From Teretinema sp964641135 (GTDB lineage Bacteria > Spirochaetota > Spirochaetia > Treponematales > Treponemataceae): a stretch of DNA of 14,755 nt. Below the pieces are notes generated by a model. The model did not search any database, was not told the DNA's origin, and saw only the letters and a list, made by a program, of their open reading frames with translations. Location of the stretch: positions 1-14,755 of the forward strand of contig CAZXJV010000070.1 of assembly GCA_964641135.1 (NCBI GenBank), given 5' to 3'. The translations under genes and the position numbers were made by a program. Positions 1 through 7,064 of this stretch are shown here, piece after piece. Within the stretch, counting starts at the first letter, position 1; every line of letters begins with the position of its first letter.

Positions 1-60
1 AGACGTCCATTTTCGGGCAGCCCGATTTCGGGCAAGTCGTTTGTGGCAACACGTATCAAG

Positions 61-78
61 TTTGTCAGCATCCTGCTA
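61..78. repeat. Solo 18-bp copy of the palindrome arm
   Basis: TTTGTCAGCATCCTGCTA is the exact reverse complement of 6055-6072 and matches 6083-6100 at 17 of 18 bases. No second arm is present beside it, so here the sequence is a half-site. Its last three bases encode the stop of the response regulator gene. Confidence 0.8.
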
Positions 79-1455
79 ATGACGCAGTCCGTAGCGTTCA
101 AGCCGGCGATCAAGGGACTGTCGGCTGATACCCAAAAGGGAAGCCGCATGTGTAAGCACACCGTTCGAGCATTCCAGTGCTTTGACTATGGCAGTTCGTT
201 CAAGTTGATCAAGATTGAAACTGACGGACTGTGACTCAGTACTCGCAGGTAAATCAGAAGAGCCCCGGCAAATGTACATGCCCGGGATACTTCGTATAAG
301 GTCCACGTTTTCGGTAAGAGCATGGATTGCCGCACGTTCCATCAAATTTTTCAGTTCCCGTACATTGCCGTTCAAAGGCAGGATGGCTATTTCTGCCAGA
401 ACATCGCCGCTCAGCTGCACTGTGTCTCTACGATGGACAGGAAGGGCTGAGGCAAGAAAATGCTGTGCTAATAGCGGAATATCCTCCTTACGATCACGCA
501 GCGGAGGCAGTTCCAGCTCCAGCACGGCTATACGGTAGTACAAATCCTTTCTGAATGTTCCCCGGGCTGCAGCAGAACGAAGGTCCCGATTTGTTGCACA
601 CAGGATTCTTACATTGCAACAGTGTTCATCATCTGCGCCGACCGGACGGAAGGTGCCTGATTCAATAACTCTCAAAAGTTTTGCCTGCGCTTCCGGCGCA
701 AGTTCACCTATCTCGTCCAGAAAAAGGGTTCCGCCATCGGCAGTCATAAATAACCCGTCACGGGCCGTTCGGGCATCGGTAAAGGCTCCTCCGCGATGAC
801 CGAACAACTCGCTTTCAAAAAGGTCACGAGGGATAGCAGCACAGTTCAGTGCGACAAAGCGACCGCTGGCTCTTCGGCTTTCAGCATGAATTTGCCTGGC
901 GGCAAGCTCCTTTCCGGTACCGCTTTCACCATGAAGCAATACCGGCACATCACAGCCTGCAGCTTCGGCAATACGTCTGCGCACAGTATCTATCAATGAT
1001 GAAACTCCAAGCAGAGCATGTTCACCGGCTCGCTCCCGGTTCAGTTCGGCGCAGATGCCGGCATACCGCCGTTCGGCCCGGCGGGCACTGACCAGACGGC
1101 TGATGCGCCCGATAGCGGATTGTAATTCAAAAACAGAAAACGGCTTGCGCAGGTAATCAAAAGCGCCAAGCCGCAAGGCTTCGATAACCGTTTCCATATC
1201 ACCATGCCCGCTCATGACAACGAGCTCTACAGAACTGCGTTGTTCATTAATCTTTTTAATCAGTTCCAGCCCGGAATATTCCGGCAGGCGCACATCTACA
1301 ACAGCAATATCCACCGTTTCACCTGCAAGAATGCCCAATGCAACCGAGGGACGATCTGCGATCAATACACGGTAGCCGGCGTTTTCAAGAAACTCGCGCA
1401 ATTCGTTGAGAATTCGTGTTTCATCATCCACCAATAAAACCGAAAGCTGATTCAT
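76..1455 (-). CDS. NtrC-family sigma-54-dependent response regulator
   Basis: This 459-residue cytoplasmic transcription activator shows the full NtrC layout. The receiver domain spans residues 1-120, with acidic pocket D10-D11, phosphoacceptor D54, S82 and K104. The AAA+ domain spans about 150-385, with Walker A GESGTGKE at 176-183, Walker B GGTLFLDE at 241-248 and GNVREL near 363-368. A Fis-type helix-turn-helix lies at 415-459. The sigma-54 contact loop reads GAFTDA (223-228) instead of the commonest GAFTGA. By family knowledge, phosphorylation drives ATP-dependent opening of sigma-54 promoters. The ATG overlaps the stop of the upstream kinase as ATGA and has GGAGG 6 nt before it, so the two are translated together and almost certainly form a cognate pair. 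I see no clear -24/-12 promoter in the window, so its targets are probably elsewhere. The stop codon TAG is the first triplet of an 18-bp sequence repeated at 6055-6072. Confidence 0.95.
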   Translation of the reverse strand: MNQLSVLLVDDETRILNELREFLENAGYRVLIADRPSVALGILAGETVDIAVVDVRLPEYSGLELIKKINEQRSSVELVVMSGHGDMETVIEALRLGAFDYLRKPFSVFELQSAIGRISRLVSARRAERRYAGICAELNRERAGEHALLGVSSLIDTVRRRIAEAAGCDVPVLLHGESGTGKELAARQIHAESRRASGRFVALNCAAIPRDLFESELFGHRGGAFTDARTARDGLFMTADGGTLFLDEIGELAPEAQAKLLRVIESGTFRPVGADDEHCCNVRILCATNRDLRSAAARGTFRKDLYYRIAVLELELPPLRDRKEDIPLLAQHFLASALPVHRRDTVQLSGDVLAEIAILPLNGNVRELKNLMERAAIHALTENVDLIRSIPGMYICRGSSDLPASTESQSVSFNLDQLERTAIVKALECSNGVLTHAASLLGISRQSLDRRLERYGLRH

Positions 1456-3719
1456 CCAATGCCTCCATTGGCGTTCTCTTTGTTTACAGCAGCTTCCGGA
1501 ATGATAACCCGTGCAATGGCACCGTCATCAACCGGAATCAGCTCTATCCGGCCACCCATCTCCGTAACAATACCGAAAGAAATTGCAAGCCCGAGTCCGG
1601 TACCCTTTCCTTGCGGTTTTGTAGTGTAAAAGGGATCAAATGCCCGGTTGCGTGTTTCCTCGCTTATTCCGATACCATTATCCTGGACTTCCAGAACGAC
1701 ATCGCTGATGCTTCCATAACTGCGAACGGTAATGCAACCGGGAAGGGGGTCATCATTATCCATTCCGGCATCCCTGATCAGCCGTTCTTCTATCGAATCC
1801 CGGGAATTTGTCAAAAGATTAAGAATTACTTGTTCATACTTGAACGGATTACCGGTAATTTTTTGAATTGATTCATCCATCTCCGTTACCACATCAACAC
1901 CATGAGTTGCAAGCTGTACACCGATCAAGGCAAGCGCATTTTCCAGACATCGGTTCACCGAAAAATCTACCGAATATTCTTCAGGATCTGTACGGGCAAA
2001 AATTCGTACATGGTCGATAATGCGGCGAACCCGTTCAATATCATCAAAAACCGCGCGGGTCTTTTCTGTCAGATAGTCCTGATCAAGCAAGCCTGCCATA
2101 AAACGGGTCTTCAAATTTTCAAGGGCAAAGCTGACGGCATTAAGAGGTTGGGTTATTTCATGGGCCATACCTGCTGCAAGCTCACCTATTGACGCCAAAC
2201 GGGATTGCTGGTCAGCGACCCGTTCATGTTCCTTGCGCCGCTGAATCTCTGTAGCGATGCGCATTTCAAGGGTTTCATTCAATTCACGCAGGTGTTGTTC
2301 ATTTTGGCGGATATCTGTTATATCACTTGAAATACGAATAACATGGCCAACCAGACCGTCACGGGCAGGAACAGGTATTGCCTCGTGCAGCCATATACGC
2401 TTGCCGTACACGGCTTCAACCCGTGTTGTTTCTCCCAGAAAAAAAGCACCGGAAAGAAGCATATCCTCACAGTTAAAGAACTCGCCTGTCAGCTCGTGTA
2501 AGTGCTTGCCGCTCATTTCCGGGTCCATAGTCCTGGCCCGGTCATTTGCCCAGCAAATGCGGGCGTCCTTGTCCAGATACAGAACAATACCGGGAATACC
2601 CTCGACAATAGTTTGAAACAGCACCTCACGATGCCGTAAATCATCGACAATGGTTGCGACCGCTGTATGTATTGCACCAAATTCCCTATACACAAGGTCA
2701 GCGGTTCCAAAATCAGCAACCTCGCCGGCAGAAATTCGGTGTGCAACCGTATCAAGATGATCAACGAGCGAACGCAACGGAGCAAGCATCAATCGCAACG
2801 CGCCTGTAGCAACAAGAACGAGTGCAGTCATCATGATAATTCCGAATAACAACAGACGCTTCCGTATTTGAAGAACGATATCCGATACAGGTAATTGACT
2901 GATTTCAGCCTTTATAAAGCCTGTAACCCGTCCACCATAATCATAAAAGGGATACAGGGCGACTGCGCGTGCAAGACTACAGTCCTTATCCCATACCGGT
3001 TGACCATTTTGAAGCAACTCCAGAACCTGGTCTGTGAGCGGGCAGCCGCATGTGTCATCCGAACCGTCAATAAAACGGGGAATACCGGCATTGTCAAACA
3101 CAAAGATACCCCAGCACCCCGCATCCTGTATTTCCAGCTTGCGTAAAAAACTGCTGTCAAATGCCATACCGTATTCGCAGGCCCCCAGATATTCTCCGGA
3201 TTGAAAAACAGGGACAACTACCCGAAAACCAAGTCCATGAATACCGAGATCAATTCCGCTTACGGCAGTTCTCAAGGTCAGTGCTGCCGCAATAATGGGA
3301 CGCAGCGACCGGATATCATCTCCCCAATGATCGGGAGCATGCATGCGCAGGAGTGTACGGCCTTCGGCAAGATGAAAATGAAATTGGGAAACACGGTTGC
3401 GGATCAGTTCATACCGGGGTGAAAGATACCGGTGCAGGGATTCACGATCGCCGGCAGCCATTAGACCCTGGACAACCGGATCTTCAGCCACCGAAACCAG
3501 AGACAGTGCCGCACTGTCCAGTTCGGCACGGACAGCATGGGAAAAAGACTCACCAATCTGGCGAAACAGGGCCTGTTCCGCTGCTTCTACTGTCCGGGAA
3601 GATCCTTTAAAAACAAGAAATAAAAACGGTATATACAATAGAGCCTGTGTGAATACTACCAAAAGAACCAGGCGGGCAGTCAGGCCGGTTCGGACTCCGG
3701 GGGATTCGTTACGGGTAAT
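1452..3719 (-). CDS. Membrane sensor histidine kinase (Cache-like, PAS, NtrB-type core), probable ATT start
   Basis: This sensor kinase pairs with the downstream sigma-54 activator. Numbered from the proposed ATT start (755 aa), an Arg-containing N-terminus leads into a membrane helix at about 20-37. A periplasmic region at about 60-280 contains FHFHLAEGRTLLRMHAPDHW and a GLGFRVVVPVF segment, resembling double-Cache sensor domains (dCache_3 type). A second membrane helix lies at about 289-311 and is followed by HAMP-like sequence. PAS is at about 370-470, and the phosphoacceptor is H520 in GMAHEITQPLNA. The ATPase domain has NLLTNS, DNGIGIS, FDPFYTTK and GKGTGLGLAIS. The frame contains no ATG or GTG before the membrane helix. 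The first TTG (3662) lacks a ribosome site and would cut off the positive N-terminus, whereas AAGGAG sits 8 nt before ATT at 3719. The ligand is unknown. The family is certain; the start is an inference. Confidence 0.93.
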   Translation of the reverse strand: MTRNESPGVRTGLTARLVLLVVFTQALLYIPFLFLVFKGSSRTVEAAEQALFRQIGESFSHAVRAELDSAALSLVSVAEDPVVQGLMAAGDRESLHRYLSPRYELIRNRVSQFHFHLAEGRTLLRMHAPDHWGDDIRSLRPIIAAALTLRTAVSGIDLGIHGLGFRVVVPVFQSGEYLGACEYGMAFDSSFLRKLEIQDAGCWGIFVFDNAGIPRFIDGSDDTCGCPLTDQVLELLQNGQPVWDKDCSLARAVALYPFYDYGGRVTGFIKAEISQLPVSDIVLQIRKRLLLFGIIMMTALVLVATGALRLMLAPLRSLVDHLDTVAHRISAGEVADFGTADLVYREFGAIHTAVATIVDDLRHREVLFQTIVEGIPGIVLYLDKDARICWANDRARTMDPEMSGKHLHELTGEFFNCEDMLLSGAFFLGETTRVEAVYGKRIWLHEAIPVPARDGLVGHVIRISSDITDIRQNEQHLRELNETLEMRIATEIQRRKEHERVADQQSRLASIGELAAGMAHEITQPLNAVSFALENLKTRFMAGLLDQDYLTEKTRAVFDDIERVRRIIDHVRIFARTDPEEYSVDFSVNRCLENALALIGVQLATHGVDVVTEMDESIQKITGNPFKYEQVILNLLTNSRDSIEERLIRDAGMDNDDPLPGCITVRSYGSISDVVLEVQDNGIGISEETRNRAFDPFYTTKPQGKGTGLGLAISFGIVTEMGGRIELIPVDDGAIARVIIPEAAVNKENANGGIG
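1456..1471 (-). promoter_or_regulatory. Small hairpin presenting the regulator's Shine-Dalgarno
   Basis: The minus strand reads CCAATG-GAGG-CATTGG directly before the ATG of the response regulator. It is a perfect 6-bp stem with the ribosome-binding GAGG as its tetraloop. It lies inside the last codons of the kinase gene, so ribosomes finishing the kinase would melt it. That fits translational coupling, but the stem is short. Confidence 0.35.
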
Positions 3720-3727
3720 AAAGGTTT

Positions 3728-3733
3728 CTCCTT
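3728..3733 (-). promoter_or_regulatory. Shine-Dalgarno AAGGAG that points to an ATT start
   Basis: On the minus strand AAGGAG is followed by an 8-nt spacer and then ATT at 3719-3717. An in-frame TAA at 3734-3732 overlaps this site, so translation of the kinase cannot begin further upstream. No other in-frame codon of the ATG or GTG type follows before the first membrane helix. Confidence 0.6.
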
Positions 3734-3778
3734 ACCAGGCAATGGTATCATTGATTATCTTTTTTTACCAGTTTTCCG

Positions 3779-3787
3779 TGATATACT
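3779..3787 (+). promoter_or_regulatory. Extended -10 promoter of the HU-fusion gene
   Basis: TGATATACT matches an extended -10 element (TGn followed by TATACT, 5 of 6 to consensus). No convincing -35 lies 16-18 nt upstream, as is usual for extended -10 promoters. A start of transcription near 3794 would give a leader of about 53 nt before the GTG at 3847. Confidence 0.5.
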
Positions 3788-3846
3788 GTACGCAAGATCC
3801 TCCGCTACGAAGGGGATTACGTATCGATTATATCCAGGAGAAAAAA

Positions 3847-4743
3847 GTGAAAGCTGTTTTGTTTGATGATTTACCTGCAGAAATCCGCCGTCAGCTCGAA
3901 TCTCTGCTGCCTGATACCGGACTGATCGACAGCCTGGAATCAAAAAACCGGCTGGCTGCTGTCTGGAATGAAAAGTTCGACCTTTTCTGCTCACAGATCA
4001 ACGCACTGGGTATGGACTTTACCACACACATGGATTTAATGGACAAGCGGGGCGCAATCCTTTTGACCTATTCAGGTTCGCTTATAAGTCTGGGACCGGA
4101 AAGCGATGAAGGCCGATGGCTGGAATACGCATCCATAAAATTCCGTACCGATGTTCCTGATATTGCCCACGGTAAAAGCGCCCGACTTTCCTGCCCGCTT
4201 GAACAGGGTCATCCTGCAGAATTTTCCGGTTGTTCGCTCAAAAAAACATCTTCTCTGTATCGCATCGCGGTATGCCCGGAAGGAACAACGAGCGAAGATC
4301 AACAAAAAAGAATTCGTGAAGCAACTATCTTTCTGACTAACGGATTTATACATATCAATAAATCACTCTCCACGGGTGAAGAAACCGGCCTTGAACAATT
4401 TAATCTGAAAACGATAGTGGCATATGTTGCCAGAAAAAATCAGCTGACCCGGCAACAGGCCCGCAGTGTTATTGATGATTATCTTTCGACTGTTGAAAGT
4501 GGTGTTCTGCTTGGAAGCCGTGTCAGTGTCGGTAAACTCGGCCATGCAGGCTTGAGGGTTCAGCCTGCACGCAAGGCACGAATAATAAAAAACCCTCAAA
4601 CAGGCGCAGATCTGGTCATTCCGGCAAAAGCAGAATGCCTTGTACCCCGCTTCGGTTTCTCATCACTGTTTAAGGAAAAATGCAGCCGTATAGACCCGGA
4701 TCTCTTTAAAGGCGATCCGGATGAACAGGAAGAACAGGACTGA
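3847..4743 (+). CDS. HU/IHF-type DNA-binding domain fused to an unrecognised N-terminal domain
   Basis: The protein has 298 residues. The last third (about 187-277) is clearly an HU/IHF fold: a helical part with LTRQQARSVIDDYLS, then an arm with RKARIIKNPQTGADLVIPA, the family signature, then FSSLFKEKC. HU proteins are normally about 90-100 residues and bend DNA as dimers. Here about 185 residues precede the domain. They hold no signal peptide, membrane segment or known motif that I recognise; they are mixed alpha/beta in character, with cysteines at 48, 116, 129 and 143. An acidic tail (DPDEQEEQD) ends the protein. The start is GTG with AGGAG 6 nt upstream; the frame is open further upstream but that part lies before the promoter. 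The gene diverges from the kinase operon and is probably monocistronic. Nucleoid architecture or gene regulation is the likely role (inference). Confidence 0.85.
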   Translation: MKAVLFDDLPAEIRRQLESLLPDTGLIDSLESKNRLAAVWNEKFDLFCSQINALGMDFTTHMDLMDKRGAILLTYSGSLISLGPESDEGRWLEYASIKFRTDVPDIAHGKSARLSCPLEQGHPAEFSGCSLKKTSSLYRIAVCPEGTTSEDQQKRIREATIFLTNGFIHINKSLSTGEETGLEQFNLKTIVAYVARKNQLTRQQARSVIDDYLSTVESGVLLGSRVSVGKLGHAGLRVQPARKARIIKNPQTGADLVIPAKAECLVPRFGFSSLFKEKCSRIDPDLFKGDPDEQEEQD

Positions 4744-4817
4744 CGGCCTTTGCTGCTGGCAGTCCGGTAAACTGAATCCTTCCCGGATCAAGCCGGACAG
4801 CAGGCCCCGGAAAAACA

Positions 4818-6011
4818 TTACCTCGGCAGGGCCTGAAGGGCATCCCTGATAGCCCGGGCTATGGCGTTGTCGTAATCAATAAAAGAAGCTTCCTGCAAGG
4901 CAGGCCGGGCAAGGGGGTTACCCGATGCGCCAAGGCTGATTACAAGCTGACGGATAAGACCTTTATCACGGGCATCATTGCCTTTCAATTTTTCAAGGGC
5001 ATTGTACTGGGTCAGACGGGCTGCCATAAAACGCACAGCCTCATCACTGCCATTTACGCCAAGTGCCTGATAGGCTTTCAAGGTCTGTTCCAGCGTGGCA
5101 TCATCACGGCGATCCAGAGCGATTACTTCAAGATATAAAGGCACATGACTGGAGTTCCGGTCACCGCTTGCGATCAATGCATTCAAGGCTGTTACACGCA
5201 ATTTGCTTCCCGCCATACGCGCATGTGCATCATTTGCAACACGGTCAATTCCGATACGCAGGGCACGGGATGCAAGCTCCGCCTTGCGCTCAGCAGGTGC
5301 CCGGGATGCCAGAGAGGCTTCAAGGGCTGCCTGTTTTTTATCCATCTCCGGATGCTGTATTACTATATTCAGAAGAGGGTCTGTGGGATCTTCAACCATT
5401 ACTGCAAGAGCTTCCCGTGCGGACTCGCGAACCTTTGACGGGCTTGAATACCAGCCGAGAGAAGCCATAAAAACAGCTTCAAATCCGGCAGCTTGTCCCA
5501 TCAAGGAAAGAGCATGAACAAGGCCCCATGCTATTGTTTCCTGTTCCCGTGCCCGGGCAGCGACCGGTCCGTTATTAATTGACGTCAGATCCCGTACAAG
5601 CCGGGGAATAAACTCGACAGCCTTCAGGGTCCCAAGAGCAACAGCCGCCTCGCTTTTAAGAGCAGCATCGGAAGTATCGGTATACACATCATGAATCAGC
5701 TCAACCGAACCGCGGCTGTTCAATGCAACCAGCTCCTGGATAGCGATGCGGGCGATGCGTTTTTTGGCATGACGCTGGGCTGTCGATCCGGTATCAATCC
5801 GTGAAGAAATCACCTCTCCAAGGGCAAATTCAAAGATCGGAATGTTCTCCCTGTCCCTTTTTTCTGCAGCCTGGTTTAACAACGCAACCCGCTGTTCATC
5901 ATCAGGAACTGTACGGTATAGCTGTTCCCACACCGCTGCATTTTCAGTCTGTGCCGCAAGGCTAATCATCAGTGCAGATACAATAATCATGCTGCCTGTA
6001 CGCTTTATCAT
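4818..6011 (-). CDS. Exported HEAT-repeat-like protein
   Basis: The product is 397 residues from the chosen start. MIKRTGSMIIVSALMISLAAQ is a typical signal peptide with likely cleavage near A-A-Q, so the protein is probably periplasmic. The rest is alpha-helical with repeated helix pairs rich in Ala and Leu, such as ALKSEAAVALGTLKAVEFIP, REQETIAWGLVHALSLMG and SAREALAVMVED, which is the look of HEAT/Armadillo scaffolds. Such proteins bind other proteins; no catalytic motif is visible. In-frame ATGs lie at 6041, 6023, 6014 and 6011. GGGAGG at 6016-6021 lies just before the last two, so the two upstream ATGs are unlikely starts. The gene converges on the HU-fusion gene and follows the YD-repeat lipoprotein gene, from which a long palindrome separates it. 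Its exact partner is unknown. Confidence 0.8.
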   Translation of the reverse strand: MIKRTGSMIIVSALMISLAAQTENAAVWEQLYRTVPDDEQRVALLNQAAEKRDRENIPIFEFALGEVISSRIDTGSTAQRHAKKRIARIAIQELVALNSRGSVELIHDVYTDTSDAALKSEAAVALGTLKAVEFIPRLVRDLTSINNGPVAARAREQETIAWGLVHALSLMGQAAGFEAVFMASLGWYSSPSKVRESAREALAVMVEDPTDPLLNIVIQHPEMDKKQAALEASLASRAPAERKAELASRALRIGIDRVANDAHARMAGSKLRVTALNALIASGDRNSSHVPLYLEVIALDRRDDATLEQTLKAYQALGVNGSDEAVRFMAARLTQYNALEKLKGNDARDKGLIRQLVISLGASGNPLARPALQEASFIDYDNAIARAIRDALQALPR

Positions 6012-6054
6012 CATTCCTCCCATAAAAAAAACCAGGTTCATAAACTTGAAGAGT

Positions 6055-6100
6055 TAGCAGGATGCTGACAAAAACGATTACCTTTGTCAGCATCCTGTTA
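6055..6100. repeat. 46-bp near-perfect palindrome upstream of the HEAT gene
   Basis: TAGCAGGATGCTGACAAA (6055-6072) and TTTGTCAGCATCCTGTTA (6083-6100) are inverted around a 10-base loop. The inner 15 bp are perfect and the full arms differ at one position. No run of T follows on either strand, so it is not a standard terminator. It lies between the lipoprotein stop and the HEAT start. One arm recurs exactly at 61-78. Confidence 0.85.
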
Positions 6101-6137
6101 GATACGAATATGACTTATCGATCTACCCTCATATCAT

Positions 6138-6965
6138 TTACGGCAGTACAAGAAGCTGCCAGGTTTGACTGCGTATCTCGCTTATCCTGCCGTTCCGGTC
6201 AAGGAACCGCATATCCGATACATTTCCGTTTGAATCATACCGGTATTCAATAGCTGAACGAACAGCACCCGAAGCCAGGTGCACAGATTCGCGGATCAAT
6301 ACCCCGTCCTTGTAGAGATACGCTGTGCGCCGCTGCACAACAGCAGATGCGTCAAATTCTGTTTCCTGTTCAAGATCACCGGCTGTACTGTAGCTGCGCT
6401 CATAGCGCTTTATCAGTTTACTGTTTCCATCCAGAATCTGTATTTCAACCGGAAGACCATTTTCATACCGGTACACGGTGCGTATCATCCCGCTTCCCGA
6501 AAAAGCTTCCCAGACAAGCCGGTTTCCCCTGGTATCATACTGATATGTCGAGGATGACTGGCGGCGCCCGGCCTCATCCAGCACTTCTTCAAACACCACC
6601 AGTTCATTCCTGGCTTCTCTGCGTATGCGGGAAACCAGATCGCCTGTTCCCGAGTACACTGAAACATTCTGTGCCCCGTCAGCAGAGTATTCATACTGCC
6701 GGCGTCCTGTGAGCCGTGAACGGGCATCACGTGTTTCTTCCACACTCAACCGTCCGGTACTATCATACTGACTGATTGTTGAACCGATAAGCTGCCCATC
6801 AGGAAACCGTGTTTCTGTTCCGGTCAAAACCCACAGATGCCGGGGCTCCTGTTTGACTTGTACAGGCCGGGGATCATCGGAAATATGAACAACAGCTTCA
6901 GGCGCGCCGGCACATGAGAAAAAAAACAGCCCAATAAAAGAAGCTTTAACCGCAGATCTGATCAT
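6138..6965 (-). CDS. Putative lipoprotein with YD-like repeats
   Basis: A 275-residue exported protein. The N-terminus MIRSAVKASFIGLFFFSCAG is a short signal peptide ending in a loose lipobox with Cys18, so anchoring by lipid is likely; the -3 Phe is unusual outside spirochaetes. Residues from about 50 on hold repeated strands of the YD/RHS type: QYDSTGRLSVEETRD, QYDTRGNRLVWEAF, YRYDSNGNVSDMRFLDRNG and related Y-x-Y-D/E-x-x-G-x-L units about 20-40 residues apart, which should form a beta sheet-rich surface structure. It is far too short for an RHS toxin and has no toxin tip. AGGAGG lies 4 nt before the ATG. It follows feoB but is separated from it by a strong terminator, so it needs its own promoter or read-through. 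Function unknown. Confidence 0.75.
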   Translation of the reverse strand: MIRSAVKASFIGLFFFSCAGAPEAVVHISDDPRPVQVKQEPRHLWVLTGTETRFPDGQLIGSTISQYDSTGRLSVEETRDARSRLTGRRQYEYSADGAQNVSVYSGTGDLVSRIRREARNELVVFEEVLDEAGRRQSSSTYQYDTRGNRLVWEAFSGSGMIRTVYRYENGLPVEIQILDGNSKLIKRYERSYSTAGDLEQETEFDASAVVQRRTAYLYKDGVLIRESVHLASGAVRSAIEYRYDSNGNVSDMRFLDRNGRISEIRSQTWQLLVLP

Positions 6966-6991
6966 ACGCCCTCCTGATATACAGGCCTTTT

Positions 6992-7030
6992 AAAAAAAAA
7001 GCCGTCTCCCATAGTTATAAGGGAAACGAC
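6992..7030 (-). terminator. Rho-independent terminator after feoB
   Basis: On the minus strand GTCGTTTCCC pairs with GGGAGACGGC (10 bp with two G-U pairs, 10-base loop) and is followed by nine T. It sits about 35 nt past the feoB stop and should end the feo transcript. Confidence 0.85.
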
Positions 7031-7064
7031 TGTATACTTTTAGTAAGTCCAAAATATCAAACTG

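Noticed and set aside
14..33. GCCCGA/TCGGGC hairpin and repeated TTTCGGGCA downstream of the response regulator
   Set aside because: No T run follows in the direction of transcription, and the context is cut by the window edge.
3397..3846. Upstream extension of the HU-fusion frame
   Set aside because: This part is antisense to the kinase and lies mostly before the extended -10; a GTG with AGGAG at proper distance gives a better start.
4744..4817. Nested hairpin (GTCCGG...CCGGAC with inner ATCC...GGAT) between the converging HU-fusion and HEAT genes
   Set aside because: The stems are short and interrupted and no T run follows on either strand, so a bidirectional terminator is not supported.
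6138..6965. RHS or contact-dependent toxin
   Set aside because: Only a few YD-like units are present in 275 residues, with no core domain, no toxin tip and no immunity gene beside it.
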